A DNA stretch of 64,000 bases from Ampelocalamus luodianensis (taxonomy: Eukaryota > Streptophyta > Magnoliopsida > Poales > Poaceae), in the NCBI GenBank assembly GCA_036346255.1, contig CM070628.1, forward strand, positions 11,547,840-11,611,839, in the 5' to 3' direction. The notes beneath the pieces are model-generated. The model did no database searches. It was not told the origin of the DNA and worked only from the letters and a program-made list of their open reading frames with translations. Below, piece by piece: positions 34,017 through 46,977 of the stretch (position 1 is the first letter of the stretch; each line of letters opens with the position of its first letter). A program made the position numbers and the translations under genes.

Positions 34017-34328
34017 GTCTGCTCTAATGCGTAATATTTTAGTACAATTTTTAATATACGAGGAGTGTTATGATACTATCTTTTCAATACATTGTTTTTT
34101 ATGATGTAGTATCTTAGATCTTTTAATTAATTAGATGTAGAATCTCAAGAAAATGGTGTGTATAAGATGAAAAAGAGTTAATTTTCTTGTCTATGACTTC
34201 GAGCTGAAAGCAGTCTCTTATTTAGATACTACAATAATCTCTTAAATCATTTAATCTACTGTCATCTCAGCACTTTGCCTACATAGCACCCTTAAGATAC
34301 TGGTTAGGGTGAAGCATTGGGAGCAGCC
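34017..34328. mobile_element. Tourist-like MITE (312 bp)
   Basis: Inverted ends GTCTGCTCTAATGC and GCATTGGGAGCAGCC are flanked by the trinucleotide TTA on both sides (34014-34016 and 34329-34331). TTA/TAA target duplications and this type of terminus mark PIF/Harbinger-derived Tourist MITEs. The inside is AT-rich with no ORF. Confidence 0.8.
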
Positions 34329-34331
34329 TTA

Positions 34332-36219
34332 TGGGCTTGTCGCCCCTGACCGGCAGCGGGTGGAGGCGTGGAACTTTGGAGTGGTGGCGGCGGACTAGAG
34401 GAGGAGACTTAGTGCAACAGAGCTTTAGATTCGATCCTCTTTCGTGTTGATTTTTTTTTTCAATTCTCTAGCTTATTTGACTGAATTTTTTTGAATCGAA
34501 TCAGATCCATTGGGCTGGTCTGATCCATCCCCACCCCTAACGAGGGGAGTGCCGCCGAGATGGGCACGCACGGCACGAGGATGCTTCGTGAGTAATGTTG
34601 CTGCAGCTCACAACGATCGTGTGACGTTAACTACGCTACGCAACGTGCGAACGGCGGAGATCGACGCATGCGAGTTTTACTGCAGCTGGATGGGTCGCCG
34701 TGTTAACTGCTAAGCATACACTGTATACTAGCATCAACCGGAGTGACCGTGAGAATCCCAGTGAGTGCTTGCAACCATTCCACCAACCTACTTTTACTCC
34801 CATGGCTTAATGGTAGTTCTCTTACACACGATTGATGGTTTGGGTACGGTACAGGATTTCTACAACACCGAAATAACGTGAAACTGTACACTCACGGCCT
34901 CACGGGCACCGACAGAGAAAAAGACCTCACTGACGCGTACGGTTGCGCCCTGTAGCCTGTACCCTGCATTTCTCTCCACGGCGCTGGTGATGATCGCGAA
35001 GTCTGCCGGGCACGCGTTATATCGCCAGCCAACCATTCGTTGTAGTACTGAAGTCCCATTCCACCGTCGGTTCAGGCCCCAGGGCCCAGGGGAATAGATA
35101 ATCGACCGTTGCGTCGCCGTGCGGCACGCGTCACCCAATGTGTCGCTTTCTGCAGCGGCTTCTTCTGTCATGTTGCCACGATGGGCTTCAAAAGGAGGCG
35201 GGGCTGCATGCTGCCATCGGCTTGTGCTTGCGCCCCGACGGCTGGCTTTTTTGGTCGCGCCGCGGCACCCCAACGGGCAACGGCTACATTTCGAAGGCGT
35301 CCTGACTGGTGCGGCAACCAGGGTACGGGGGCTCCAGCCAACGGGCTGTTGCGTGGGAGAGTTGGGGAACATGGCCTAATCGAGTCAGGATTGGTCAGGG
35401 ACGCGCATCCTCTTTTAACATTATATAGCAATATTATGGTGCTATAGTATCATAATATTACGTAGAAGTCGCCAAACTAGAAAGCAAAGGATGGTATCAC
35501 GACTTTCCAACTACGCAAGAATACTGTAGCAGCATACTATTCATGAACACTGTAGCAACACTGTTTTTCTCGAATCGAACGACTCGGATCTACCGAATAT
35601 CATGACACTGTAGCACCGTGATATTGCCAATACGATGTCAAAGGGTACCAATCCGATCACAGGTGGCCGAGAGCTCTAGAGGACGTGAATTTATTATCAT
35701 CCTAATACAATATAGACATTTTAAGCTACTTCTAAAAAAAATAGAAGTTTTCTTAGAAGAAAAATATTTATATCAAAAATAAAGTAGAATACAAATCATG
35801 AGCATGATGGATGATAACTTGAGTTTGGTGGAGTTCGACGTACATGCACGCTTCATCGAGTTATGGACGGTACCACATAAGCTAGAGACAAGGACGAAGT
35901 GCTTGATTAAGCTTTAAGCATGTATAGAGATTAAAAATCATGTACTTGTGCGGTACAAATTAGATTTAATACTAGCTTGAAAATTTGAAAAGAAAATAAA
36001 ATTTAGATGATACATAAGATGGGTCCGCGTGCTACAAATTAACTCATAGACTTTTTAGATTTACCATAACTGTTACTTAATCATGTAATTGAATAAGTAG
36101 GGGTTTATTCATAGCAGAGTTTCAATGATACTATGTCCTAATAAAAGGTAATCAAAATTCATAAGGGCTAGGTCCCTCCGCCCTTGTTGGGAATGAGGTC
36201 GACCTCTGGCGGGATGAGC
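34332..36219. other. Unassigned repeat-like DNA
   Basis: A 170-codon ORF on the minus strand (34860-35372) has no recognisable domain and is overlapped by ORFs in other frames, so it is not called a gene. 35430-35640 repeats ACTGTAGCA-type motifs and an AATATTATG inverted motif. The remainder is AT-rich. Confidence 0.35.
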
Positions 36220-36227
36220 ATGAGTCC

Positions 36228-36371
36228 CATTTTTTTTTTTGCCGAAATAGCATTGTTAGGAGCATTATTAACAAAAATAGCGCCTTCGGTGTCTTTTTTT
36301 GCAAAACTGGTGCTCGATACTGTCTGTGAGTGGGATAGACGGCTCCCGTGCCGCCACGTCGCCTCGTCCGT
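36228..36371 (+). repeat. Left terminal inverted repeat
   Basis: It begins CATTTTTTTTTTTGCCGAAA and ends near CGCCTCGTCC. It matches the reverse complement of 40784-40928 with roughly one difference in eight bases. Confidence 0.75.
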
Positions 36372-38639
36372 CCCTCCCTGGGATGGATCCGCCCCGGCCT
36401 GTGTGTGACCCCAGTTTATTTAGCTTGTAATGCTTAGTCTTCCATTAACTCTAGCATTACAAACAAAATATATTGTGCCTCGAGAAAATGTATACTTCCC
36501 AGAATTACAGTATACACACCCTTTTACAAAATATTGCATCAATTTCATACAACACACAGAACCAAAGCTTAAACTTTACAAGCAAAAGACATATAGTAAA
36601 GTTATTACAAAAGAGAGGTCAACCGACCAAGAACTAAAAGAACAGCGAAAATAAAATGCCATAAGATGGCTATAAACAAAAGCCAACCGGTTTGTCCTAC
36701 ACCCACAAGGCAATCCGACCGGACCGCCAAGCTAGTCGTCCACACCGCAACAAAACTCACAAAAGTCGATCCCTTGGGGATCAACCTCCTCTGCAACAAA
36801 TAAGCAATGCAAATGAGTACAAAAATGTACTTGCAAGACTTACGAGTAACAAACCTAGATACTACTACATGCAAGTTTTAATCAAAGGAGAAGGCTCAAG
36901 GTTAATTTTCAGCATAAAGTAGATTTTATTTACAATAGATAATATATTGAAGGCAGTTTGAACAATTTGAATTTTATTTGCATAAATAACAGCGAGACAA
37001 TAAGTAGTAACATAAAGATATCCTGAAAGTGACTAACCCAATAGTCACCACAACAATAGCACGAATTACCCATTCGTACCACCCACATCAAGTTTTAATT
37101 TAAAAGGTTGTAGTCTAGTTCTTGTGGAAAATAACCAAGCATGTCCATAACCTAGGACAAGGCTATTCGAATAGATCAAACCCTGCAGGGGTGTACCAAT
37201 GTACCCACACTTCAGATCACCTTTTTGCCAAGCTATTAAGCACACTTCCTTTGGTATGTCGACACGGCTAAGTCCTACGAGACATTTTCAATGAAAAATG
37301 TTAATTAAGAGCCGCACGCATGGGGGTTAACCCTTAGTGACCTACCGGCGAAATAGATCACAACGACCCATACGTAGAGTAGGATGCACCGGCCTAGCTC
37401 AAGCTGTTGCAGGTGCTCCCCTCTTTCACGTGACCCATGTTGCATATAGAAATATACAACCCACCACGTGACTCATTAATTAACATCCACAAAGTACTAA
37501 GTCAAGAGAGGTCTCATATCCCCCTAGTGTGGTTAGCACGTAAAATTGCTTGGATCAATGGCGCAAGTAACTCGGTTCTTGATGACCCGGGCACCATTCC
37601 ATCACACCATCATACCATTGTGCCCAAGTCTAAAACATTTTATTTTCAATTTTAGGTTTCACAAATAAACAAACCGCAAGGTATTGATTATAAGTAGTAC
37701 AAGTTTTGTGTGATCAAGGTCATCGACTAAGTCGACAACCGCCCAATTCTACCGGTATCTAAGCATTGATAAACATCATATCGTAAAGACAATAAAAAGA
37801 CCATAAATCGTTCACCGGGCACTAATTCACCAGTGAGGATAATAACCTGGGGCAGTGGCAGGGGTGAACAATTTCAAGACAACAATGCAATAGAATTAGC
37901 TACCTCTAATTGACAAAAATTAACTTTGACACAAGAAGCATGCATACTTAGTTTTTTGCAAATAAGATATTAAACTTTAAAAGTAATAGGAGCATTATGA
38001 TCAAATGATGCTACATCTGCTTGCCTTGTTGTAGATCACTGGTTTGCTGCAGAGGGTCACTCTAGCAATCAACACAATCGTTGGGACCATCGAAAAAGCG
38101 AGAACATCTAATAAAAACGGCGAACACCGAAAAAGACTCAAAATCCAAAGTGCTCTAAAATCCATGAAATTTATACAGCAGGAAGAGCATGATTTTAAAT
38201 GAATTTTGCAACAAGAATCATTTGATTTGGATTAAGTATGCAAAAGTTATGGCCTAATTAAGTTCAGTCTACTGGAAAATTCAAAATTAATTGCTATCTG
38301 TTATTGTTCATCGCACAAAATTCCAAAAATTCTAGCACCTGAATTTTTTTTATGGTAGGTAAATATTGACATCCTAAGGTTAGCAAAATTGAGTTTACTT
38401 CATTTGGAGTTGAAATGAATTTATTATGATTTTTCTAAGTTATGAAACTATGGTATAATCAATTTCAGAGACAAAGACCACATTGAAACGTATCCTACAC
38501 TAAAGCATACTAACAGAGGAACCTAAAAATTTTTAGTTTGTTCAATTTGAAGTTACAGAGAAAAACTTATGCATTTTTGAAGTTCAAAATAATTTAACAG
38601 TTTGCAAATAAAAACTTTCGGACTTCTCTTAAAAACTAA

Positions 38640-39245
38640 CTCAGCCAGGGAGGTCTTAGGCCGTAGATCTGACATCACACGGGTCACGAGCACTGGAGCG
38701 CAATACCCACGAGCACCCATGCGAGAAGACCCCAACGCGCCCAGAGGAGATCTTGACCATTAGATCAAGACTTGACGGTCCAGATCTAACAAGGAGGTCC
38801 TAAGGGTGAAGGTTTACTGAGGGAGGTCTGGATGGCTAAGATCTCATGGGGGAGGTCTTAACAGTCGAGATCTCCAGAGGGAGGTCCTCACGGTTGATAT
38901 CTAAGAGAGGGGAGGTCCTAAACGATCCAGATTTCCGAGGGGAGGTTCTAGACGGCTCAGATCTACCCCGGGGAGGTCCTAGAGGTTAAGTTCTAACAAG
39001 GGAAAGGTCCTGGACGGCCAAGATCTAACCTGAGAAAGTCCTAGAGACTAAGATCCACGAGGAGGGAGGTCCTGAGGTTTTCTTTACAAAAGACCAATGG
39101 GTGGTCTTTTGCAAAGAGGACCCCGAGGGTGGTTTTTGCAAAATGACTACGGGAGGTCTTTTGCGGAACCACAGATAGTGATCCTAACGGTCTAGATTAA
39201 ATCTAAAGAGGGCTTTAACAGCTAAGATCTTATCTAAGAGGTCCT
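38640..39245. repeat. Degenerate GGAGGTC...AGATCT tandem array
   Basis: More than a dozen units of about 30-40 bases, each built on GGGAGGTCCTAGACGGT and AAGATCTAAC-like halves. Towards the end the unit changes to GGGTGGTCTTTTGCAAA. Divergence is high but the period is clear. Confidence 0.75.
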
Positions 39246-40329
39246 GAAGGTTGTCAAGGAGGTGGTTTAGCGTACGACAACAGGAAACGCGGCCCACATG
39301 TAAACGACATAAGAATTATTTCCGACAGCCATTAAATGCCAATAGTGACTATCCGAGTAAGGCACGACAAAAAGCCCGAGTGCAAGGAAAAGCTCATCGC
39401 CGACGATGTGGACCACGCCGGCGTGAACCAAGAGCACCACTAAGTGCACAATAGTGTTGCACACCTACTGGGGCTACTCACGACGGCGGCGGTGACCTAG
39501 AACGCCGACGAGCCGGAGAGAGGTGATGAGGACCGACACGGCTAAACACGAAAACAACAAAGAGCTCCGCATTGTTCCGAAAAGCTGGTGCCCACACCTC
39601 TAGGGACTAATAAGAGTGTACCTGGGCACAGAGGAGGTCCAGGGGTGGTCGGGGAAGCTCTGGCGACGACGACCACCGCCGGAGTTGAAGAAGACGATGG
39701 AGATAGGAGTGCGCGCTTATCGGCACTGAGGAAGAAAGGGGTGAGTTTGGCCGACAAAAAGCGAGTCCCTAATTTGACAATCTCGGTGAGGGTCAAACAA
39801 AACAAGTTAGGGGAAATGCTCAAGGTGACCAGATGAACAAGTTGACATGCCAAGAGTTGCAATTGAACCACTGGAGTCCTGATGTCCCCAAGGAGCTCCA
39901 AGGTTCGGCAATGGCGGTTAAGAGGTTCTTTGGTGTTGTGAGCACAAAAGCACAAAGTGGAGCTCGGGTTTTCCAAGTGGTGTCTAAAAGAAGCTAAGGA
40001 GGAGCTCAAGAGACTTAAATAGCTGGAGAGCAAAGAGGAGCAAGGGCAGTGCCCCACGGGTGCACCGAGTCAAAATTTCCCGCCATGGGCGCACTTGAAA
40101 GGATGGGGGCAGGTAGAAGGGGGACTTCGGGGGTAAGCTCTGGCGCACATTTAATGCTTAGCAGCAAAGGAGCCGTTGACGGGGACGAGTGGGATGTGAT
40201 AAGGCTCTGCTCCTCTGCCATGGTGCTCGTGCGCGAGGAAGGAGAAGAACAGGTGCGGTGAGGGCCCACCAGCTAGTGAGAGAACCAAGGGTGGTCCGGT
40301 CAAAAGAACATAACGGTTGGGGTAGACTT

Positions 40330-40700
40330 AGACTTGAGTCAGGAGGTCTGGGTGGTTGGATTAGAAACGGAGGGTCCAGATTTTAAGTGAGGTTCGGAGG
40401 TCCTAACGCTCAAGGAGATCTGAGACGCAGATCTAGACATGGACGGCCCACGATCACTCAGACGATAACAGAGGTGGTCGCCCGAGGTGGTCTGGAGGAT
40501 TATCTTTGCAAAAGATCATCGGGGTGGTCTTTGCAAAAACACCAAGGTGGTTTGGAGGTGGTCTTTGAGGACGACCTAGGGTGGTCTTTGCAAAGATACA
40601 AAGGGTGGTCCAATGGGAGGTTCGGGAGGGTGTTCTCTGCAAAAAGACATGAGGTGGTCGTGACCAAGGGTGCTCTGAACGAGTGGGAGGTCTGAGAGCT
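40330..40700. repeat. GGTGGTCTTTGCAAA tandem array
   Basis: Repeats based on GGTGGTCTTTGCAAA with 20-45-base spacing, related to the second half of the array at 38640-39245. The two arrays are separated by a 1.1-kb stretch without such repeats. Confidence 0.75.
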
Positions 40701-40783
40701 CCCGAGATCGCAGCGGTAAACCTGAGATCTAACGACATGGTCGCTGGAGCGATTCGAGGTAGCATGCGTAGAGGAGCAAAACG

Positions 40784-40928
40784 GGGACGAGGCAAAGGTA
40801 GCGACACGGGAGCCATCCGTCCCACCCATGGACGGTATCGAGTGCCAGTTTTGCAAAAAAGGCACTAAGGGCGCTATTTTTGTTAATAACGCTCCAAACA
40901 GTGCTATTTCGGCAACAAAAAAAAGTCG
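40784..40928 (-). repeat. Right terminal inverted repeat
   Basis: Inverse of 36228-36371. In reverse complement it begins GACTTTTTTTTTGTTGCCGA and runs to GCCTCGTCC. Confidence 0.75.
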
Positions 40929-41050
40929 ATGAGTCCAACGCTCCAGCTTCGGGCTTGCTTAGATCCAAGATTCGTACCATCAGCTTGTATCGTGAACATA
41001 GGGAGTACGTAACAATGGATAGCATGGTTGATTTCTGAGCTTGGTGAACC

Positions 41051-44000
41051 TGTTAGAATTGAGCCCATAAGTGTAAAGCCTCATTCATTCCTGAAATTCC
41101 AAAGCATGCATGGTTTAGTCTCATTACCTAGCTAAGTGGTGGGAGTGCAATTTATAAGGTGGAATTCTTGTCACCCATTGAAACACATGACATGGGGTGA
41201 CATGCAGAGGACTATAGCTAAAGTCACACACATTGTAACACCCCAACTCACAAAGAGTCTGGAATGCTACTAGAATTAAACTAATCTAGCACAATTTACA
41301 AATTTTAGAGAGCCTCCTTTGTTTAGTCAGCTAAACCGAGGCTCCAACAATAAATCATGGCATTTATCAATATCCTCATAAACAGGTTCACTCAAAACAT
41401 GCAAGTTAATCGACTAAACAATAATCAATACAGGCAAATCTCATTATTACAATTTATCAGATATTCAAACCAAAAGCCATCCATGGGTGATACTCAAACA
41501 GTTTATTTAATTCTGAAATGAAGCTAAATGGCAAACGCCTTAAGATTATGAGGTAGTGAGTGCATCCAACAACTACTCCCTCCCATGTATGTCGTTCCTA
41601 CCAGTTGTACCTAAAACAAATCAAAGCAAGAGTGAGCCCAAAGACTCAGCAAGTATCAACAATGCTAAAACAAGCACATAGTCATAGCATCAATAATCCA
41701 CAATAACAACACACTGATCATAGCTTTCATACTAATGGAATGCGACAATGCAATGCACCTCTTTGAACTTTATCTCTTTTCGCATTTTACCGGTAATGCG
41801 GGGTATACATCCGTCGATATATACCCTTGCCTGAGCCCTCTGGCACAGAGACCAAGAGCCTATAAACCACATGTATAGAGACCTTTGCCCATCATCATAA
41901 TGATGGGGACCTCTTTGCTCACAGCCCACATTCCACGAATGTGGGGACCTCAAGCCCGTCATTGAATGACGGGGATCTCAACTAAATGAACTTGGTTACC
42001 ACATAACCAAGACTCAAACATGCTCAAAACATGCATATGCACCTTGACATCATCTTTCATATGTAAGAATTCAACGTATGTACATTATCATGTAAACAAT
42101 AACAACATGCGAAAGAATCTTTAACCATAACTAGCAGTCATCAAGTTAAATGGAAGCTCATCTCAATAACAGGTATGCATGGCTATTACGAGCAAAACAC
42201 ATCCCAATCTCAGCATGCAAACATAAATATGCTATAACCCGAATACTTGCCTCAACCGTGCGAGAACGATGGACGTGAAGAGGGTGCTGCCCCTGGAATC
42301 ACGCTCCCACCTGAACATAAAGATAACCCCAATCTAATACCAACATACTGGACCAAAAGCATAAGTACAACACAAATGAGCTCGATAAACTCCCAAGTGT
42401 TTCCAATCTTCTAATTTCTAACGATCGATTTGGTGCTCACTGCGGACAGTCAACTTCTAAAATACATAACTTTCTGCTCAGAAGTCCGAATAATATGATC
42501 TAATACTTTATGAAAAGTTAATTAAATTACCTAAATAAACTTAGTTGGGGAGCCTTTCTGATTCTTCCATTTACTACCCCTACCAATCCAATCTACAGAA
42601 CATCATTTATCACGTCGGGTTCTCTGGACAGTGCACTAAAACCACCATAACTTGTGATACGAAAGTACAAATCTTGCGTTCTTTATCTCTCTGAAAAGGT
42701 ATGGAAATTACCTACATTTTTCGTTATATTGAGATCCTCTGATTTCGTCTTTAACTAATATATTAACTCGGTTTTCTACAGACTGTCAGGATGTTGACAG
42801 ATTAACCAGACAGCGGCACTAAACAATTCATAACTTTCTAACCGTTAATTGGATTTGGGCGTTCTTGGCGGCTAATGAAATCTAAGAACAAGGCCTCTAA
42901 CCACATGAAACTGACCGCGCCATATTCTGGACAGATCTGCAACTTCAGCGGACAGACTTCAAACTAGCCAAAAACTACCAATTCCTCTTCTACGACTAAT
43001 CACCCAACATCAAACGACTAGTTACCCTTGATGCAGCTGAAGATCGCGAACTCCGGAGGGTGATCCCGCTTCCTTCTCTTCTCCTTCTCTTCTCCCCTCT
43101 TCCTTCCCTCTTCTCTTCCTCCTTGGCCGGCCACCCAAAGGATGGGTCCCTTCTTCTTCCCTTGGCCGGTAGCAATGGGGGAGCTAGGAGTGGTGCTTGG
43201 GAGGGGCGCAAGGGGGAAGGTGGCCAGGGAGGGGAGGCATGGGAGAGGGGGAAGTGGCGGCCACAAAGGAGGAGAGGGCTGGGGGCGTGGGAGAGTGGGG
43301 GAGGGGGGCTGCGGCTAGGGATTGGGGGAGTGGCGCCCCCCTTTGGCCGGCCACCCCCTAGCCCCCATGGGCCGGGGCCCAAGCCCAGGTTGTAATTAGA
43401 TTAGCGATTAACCCCCTCTCTAAAGGTTGAATTGAGAAATTTCCTATTGGTCCCTCCCGTAAGTCCATTTAATTCTCTCCCGAATAATTAATCTCTCCCG
43501 ATTAATTAATCAATACACTTTCGAGGTATTACACACATACAAGTACGCACGGACGCGTGTATATTCATGTGGCAATCGTGTGACTTGTGAAATACGGCGC
43601 GCGAAGTGGTCGAAACACTGTGGTCGAAAAATAGTGGCCAGATCCATAGACCAGTGTGGTTGAAATACAGTGGTCAAAGCTGTAGACCAGTGTGTAACCA
43701 GGATATGATAAAACACTACTTAATTACCATTAATTGGTTTTGAATTAGTAGTTACCAGTGGTTTAATATGTGCTTTATTATGTAGTTACTAGAAAATAAT
43801 TGTCTCCACCTTTAAAAGATCTAGAGACGTCTAGAACCGACACAGATTGATACACTTCTATTTTTCTTTTTCTTCCTCTCTATTCTACTATGCTGGAGAA
43901 TTGTGATGTCAAACCAAGTCATCCCTTCTCCTTGGCGTGCACCGGGGAGGAGGATGAGCGGGTATCTTCGAACCATTGTCGCAGAGTTCACCCGCACAGG

Positions 44001-44279
44001 GTGACAATAAGGTTTCTGGACAGCGCATCTGCACGACCGCTCACTTCACGGCTTCATCTACATTCTGCGCTTCAAGTCTGCGTTGCTTCCTGTTCTTCAT
44101 CAACCCTGAATGTAAATTGGTTGTGCAACCAAACTATTTTGTTATAATCCTATTATTGTGTATATTTAGAAGTGCATTGAGTTGCATGTTGTTAGTATTG
44201 CTTTATGCATCTCTAGTTTTAGGTGATCTTTGCTTGATAACAAAATTTTGGAATTAAAATATTGTCCCTATATCCAACA
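41051..44279 (+). mobile_element. Solo LTR (family A, copy 2), split by another LTR
   Basis: It begins TGTTAGAATTGAGCCCATAA and ends CCTATATCCAACA, flanked by a perfect 5-bp duplication GAACC (41046-41050 and 44280-44284). Without the inserted 2.3-kb LTR it is about 924 bp long. It aligns with the solo LTR at 1461-2239 through ATAAGGTGGA, GTGTATTTTCGTGT/GTGTATATTCATGT, GACAATAAGGTTTCTGG and AATTAAAATATTG. No internal region is present. Confidence 0.85.
41234..43533. mobile_element. 2.3-kb solo LTR nested in family A copy 2
   Basis: It starts TGTAACACCCCAAC and ends TCGAGGTATTACA, with a perfect 5-bp duplication CACAT (41229-41233 and 43534-43538). The length and TGTAACACC/GGTATTACA ends fit long LTRs of Ty3-type elements of the Tekay/Del kind. 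The GC-rich part at 43050-43390 has GGCCGGCCACCC twice and overlapping spurious ORFs. Orientation is uncertain. No internal genes are present. Confidence 0.8.
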
Positions 44280-44284
44280 GAACC

Positions 44285-44761
44285 TGCAGGTTATCCATGC
44301 AGTTATGCCTAACCAACTGGCTTGTTTTTGGACGGCAGACAATCTTTACTAGAGGAGTCGATGGTGAGTAATGCAACTAAAGGAGTTGGCGTTGACTGAT
44401 GATCGTAATGTAACTAAAGTCATCGTCCCCACCTTCTTTCCACCTCCTAAAAAATCTCTTAAAAAATAGACATCTCCCTTAAAATCTACAATAAAAAAAC
44501 CACCTCTCCAAAACAGTCTAAAAAAGAAAAAATAATCTCCAAAAAACAAATTAACTTCAAAACAAAATTGCAATGTGACCACAATAAAGCCCGACTAGGC
44601 GTCATGGCGGAGTCGAGGTTATGGTGTAGGCAGGACAACAACTTGGTCAAAGCACAACTGAAAGCAGAGGAGGGCATGGAGCAGCTCGATCCTGACGATG
44701 TTGACTCGACGTGCTAGAGTAATATGATATCTTTTATCTGTAGTAAAGTCAAAAGATAACT
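44285..44761. other. Non-coding DNA between solo LTR and Helitron region
   Basis: No gene. Contains a repeated TAATG.AACTAAAG motif near 44376-44420 and an A-rich stretch (44450-44570). The short ORFs are without motifs. Confidence 0.4.
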
Positions 44762-46977
44762 TTTCACATGACTTATTAAAGCGAGAGAAAAAGAAGCCAC
44801 CACACTCTCTCGAGGGCTAGAGATTCCCACGTTAATCGGGGGGAAAAGGAGAAAGATCTACATTGTCGATTGTGGTAGGTCCAGATTACGATGATCTAGA
44901 TTGAAAGAAAGAGCTCATGTCAAGTACAACAAAAAATAAATGAAAATCAGAATAAAAAGCTAAAATAAGTAATCTGATTTTCATACAAATTCCTAAGTAA
45001 AATCCCTAAATAAATATAATTTAGACTAAAAAAGGGAATCAGAGTTGTATACAAATTCCAACAAAAAACAACTAAAATTTGAAGTAAAAATAAAAATAGC
45101 AACTTGATTTCGGATATGAATTCCAAAGTAAAATCCCCAAAGAGCTATAATTTAGAATAAAACAATTAAATAAAAATAGTAATGGGATTTGAATACGAAT
45201 TCCAACGAAAGCAAATTGAAATTCAGAATAAAAAATAAATAAAATTAGTAATTTTATTTCCACACAAATACCTAAGTAAAATCCCTAAGTAAGTATAATT
45301 CGGAATAACAACTGAACAAAAAGTAGCAATTGGATTTGTATACAAATTGCAACTAGGGGTGGATAACGAGCCAGCTCGGCTCGTTAAGGCTCGTTAAGTT
45401 AACGAGCTCGGCTCGTTAAGCTAACGAGCAAAAAGTCAGGCTCGACTCAGCTCGGTAAAAAACTCGAACTCGGCTCGTTAGGCTCGTTAATGAATTGACA
45501 TCCAGAATTAATAAAGCATATGTTCAAATGAATATACATCCATGCAAATCAATAAAAAAACATCCATGTAGATCAAAAATTCATAATATCACTTGAATGA
45601 ACTACTAGTGACTAGTCCATGAGTCCATGACTCCATGCAGATCAATAAAATATCTACTTGTGAATTGTGATCAATAATATCAAAGTCCTATCAGTCATAA
45701 GTCATAACATCCATGCATATCACAATTAAGTTCATAAATATCACAAGATCACAAGTTCATGAACTAGTGACTAGTCCATGTAGATCATAATTAAGTCCAT
45801 AATATCACAAGATCACAAGTTCATGGACTAGTCAATGCATATCAATAATATCAAGAAAAAGTTCATAACTAATCCATGCAGATCAATAAACATCCATGTA
45901 GATTCTTGAATGAACTTGGCCACCAAACAAAATGTCTTTTTGTGAGCTTGTCATTGTCAACTTATCCTCCACCAAACAAAAGGTCTTGCTAACTTGTCAT
46001 CTTGGAATCTAGAAAGCATTCTGGAAATGATCATACTAATTTAAGTTGGTAAAAAATTAATATAGAAACGATCATGCATTGTCTTGTCTACCTAAGCTAG
46101 CCTGCCATCATGAGACAACAGTAGGCAGCAGGATATGATAATTGAGTGAAAGACAAAAGTATATTTTTCAATGCATGCAACAATTGAATTTGTACCATGG
46201 ATCATCTTACTATTTAACTAGTTGCTAGCCACCACACCCTCAGGAAATGGTACAGATTCTACATTGTCCTCATCGTCTTCTTCCTATTTAGGAAAATGAT
46301 AATTGAGTCAAATATCAATATTAACAAACAGGATATGAAAGAGGACACTAGTTAGTATGGGAAAACATACCACTGACACTGGAATACCCTTCTGTCTTTT
46401 GGCTCTTCTCTTTGCCTTGGGAGATCCAGACACACCACCATCATCTTCATTCTCATCATGAATTGCAGAATCAATGGACACATGTGAAGGTTCGCCCTCA
46501 GACGAACCATCAGGAATGTCAAAATCACTATATTCGGAGTCCTACACAGATATAGAACATGATATGTCAGAAATGCACTGTTGAAATTGAATGAAGCAAT
46601 CATATTTATGATCAAATACAACCACTCATTTATTATGACATCACTCAATGTGCACTAATTTACATACACCAGAACATAAACCACATACAACTAGAACATA
46701 AACCACGACCAGAACATAATCTCACATAACTGCAAAGCTTCAAAGGATAATCTCACTGTCACTCGTTTACACTCAATGTGCACTCATTTATAGTTCCCAC
46801 ATAATTGCAAAGCTTCCCATTTACAGTTCCCACATAATTGCAAAGCTTCCCACAACATGCAAATCTAATTCAATGGATAATCCAGGTCAGAGGAGAGCTC
46901 ACCGAGGGGGCAGGGGCAGCAGGGGTCGGTGCCGGAACTGCTGGATGGCCAGGGCGAGGCAGCTTGCTAGCGGGCGC

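Larger units (their letters stand above)
36228..40928. mobile_element. TIR-bounded 4.7-kb element, MULE-like
   Basis: Inverted repeats of about 145 bp (36228-36371 and 40784-40928) share GCCGAAATAGCA, TTATTAACAAAAATAGCGCC, TTTTTTGCAAAACTGG and CTCGATAC...GGCTCCCGTG. The flanks match at ATGAGTCC (36220-36227 and 40929-40936); extended to nine bases they differ in one, which would fit a Mutator-size duplication. No transposase is recognisable. The interior has a TTGTAATGCT...AGCATTACAA inverted pair near 36426-36465 and two arrays of short repeats. Long TIRs favour MULE over hAT. Confidence 0.65.

Noticed and set aside
34860..35372. A 170-codon minus-strand ORF
   Set aside because: No domain, no start-site or intron evidence, and overlapped by ORFs in other frames within repeat-like DNA.
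38640..39245. CRISPR-like array
   Set aside because: The units are degenerate direct repeats without unique spacers of constant size, inside a plant transposon; no cas genes and a eukaryotic context.
43018..43395. ORFs of 111 and 128 codons in the 2.3-kb LTR
   Set aside because: Pro/Gly-rich translations of the GC-rich part of a long LTR; open on both strands, no domain.
44714..44718. Another Helitron 3' end at GTGCTAGAG
   Set aside because: No hairpin precedes it and the next base is not T.
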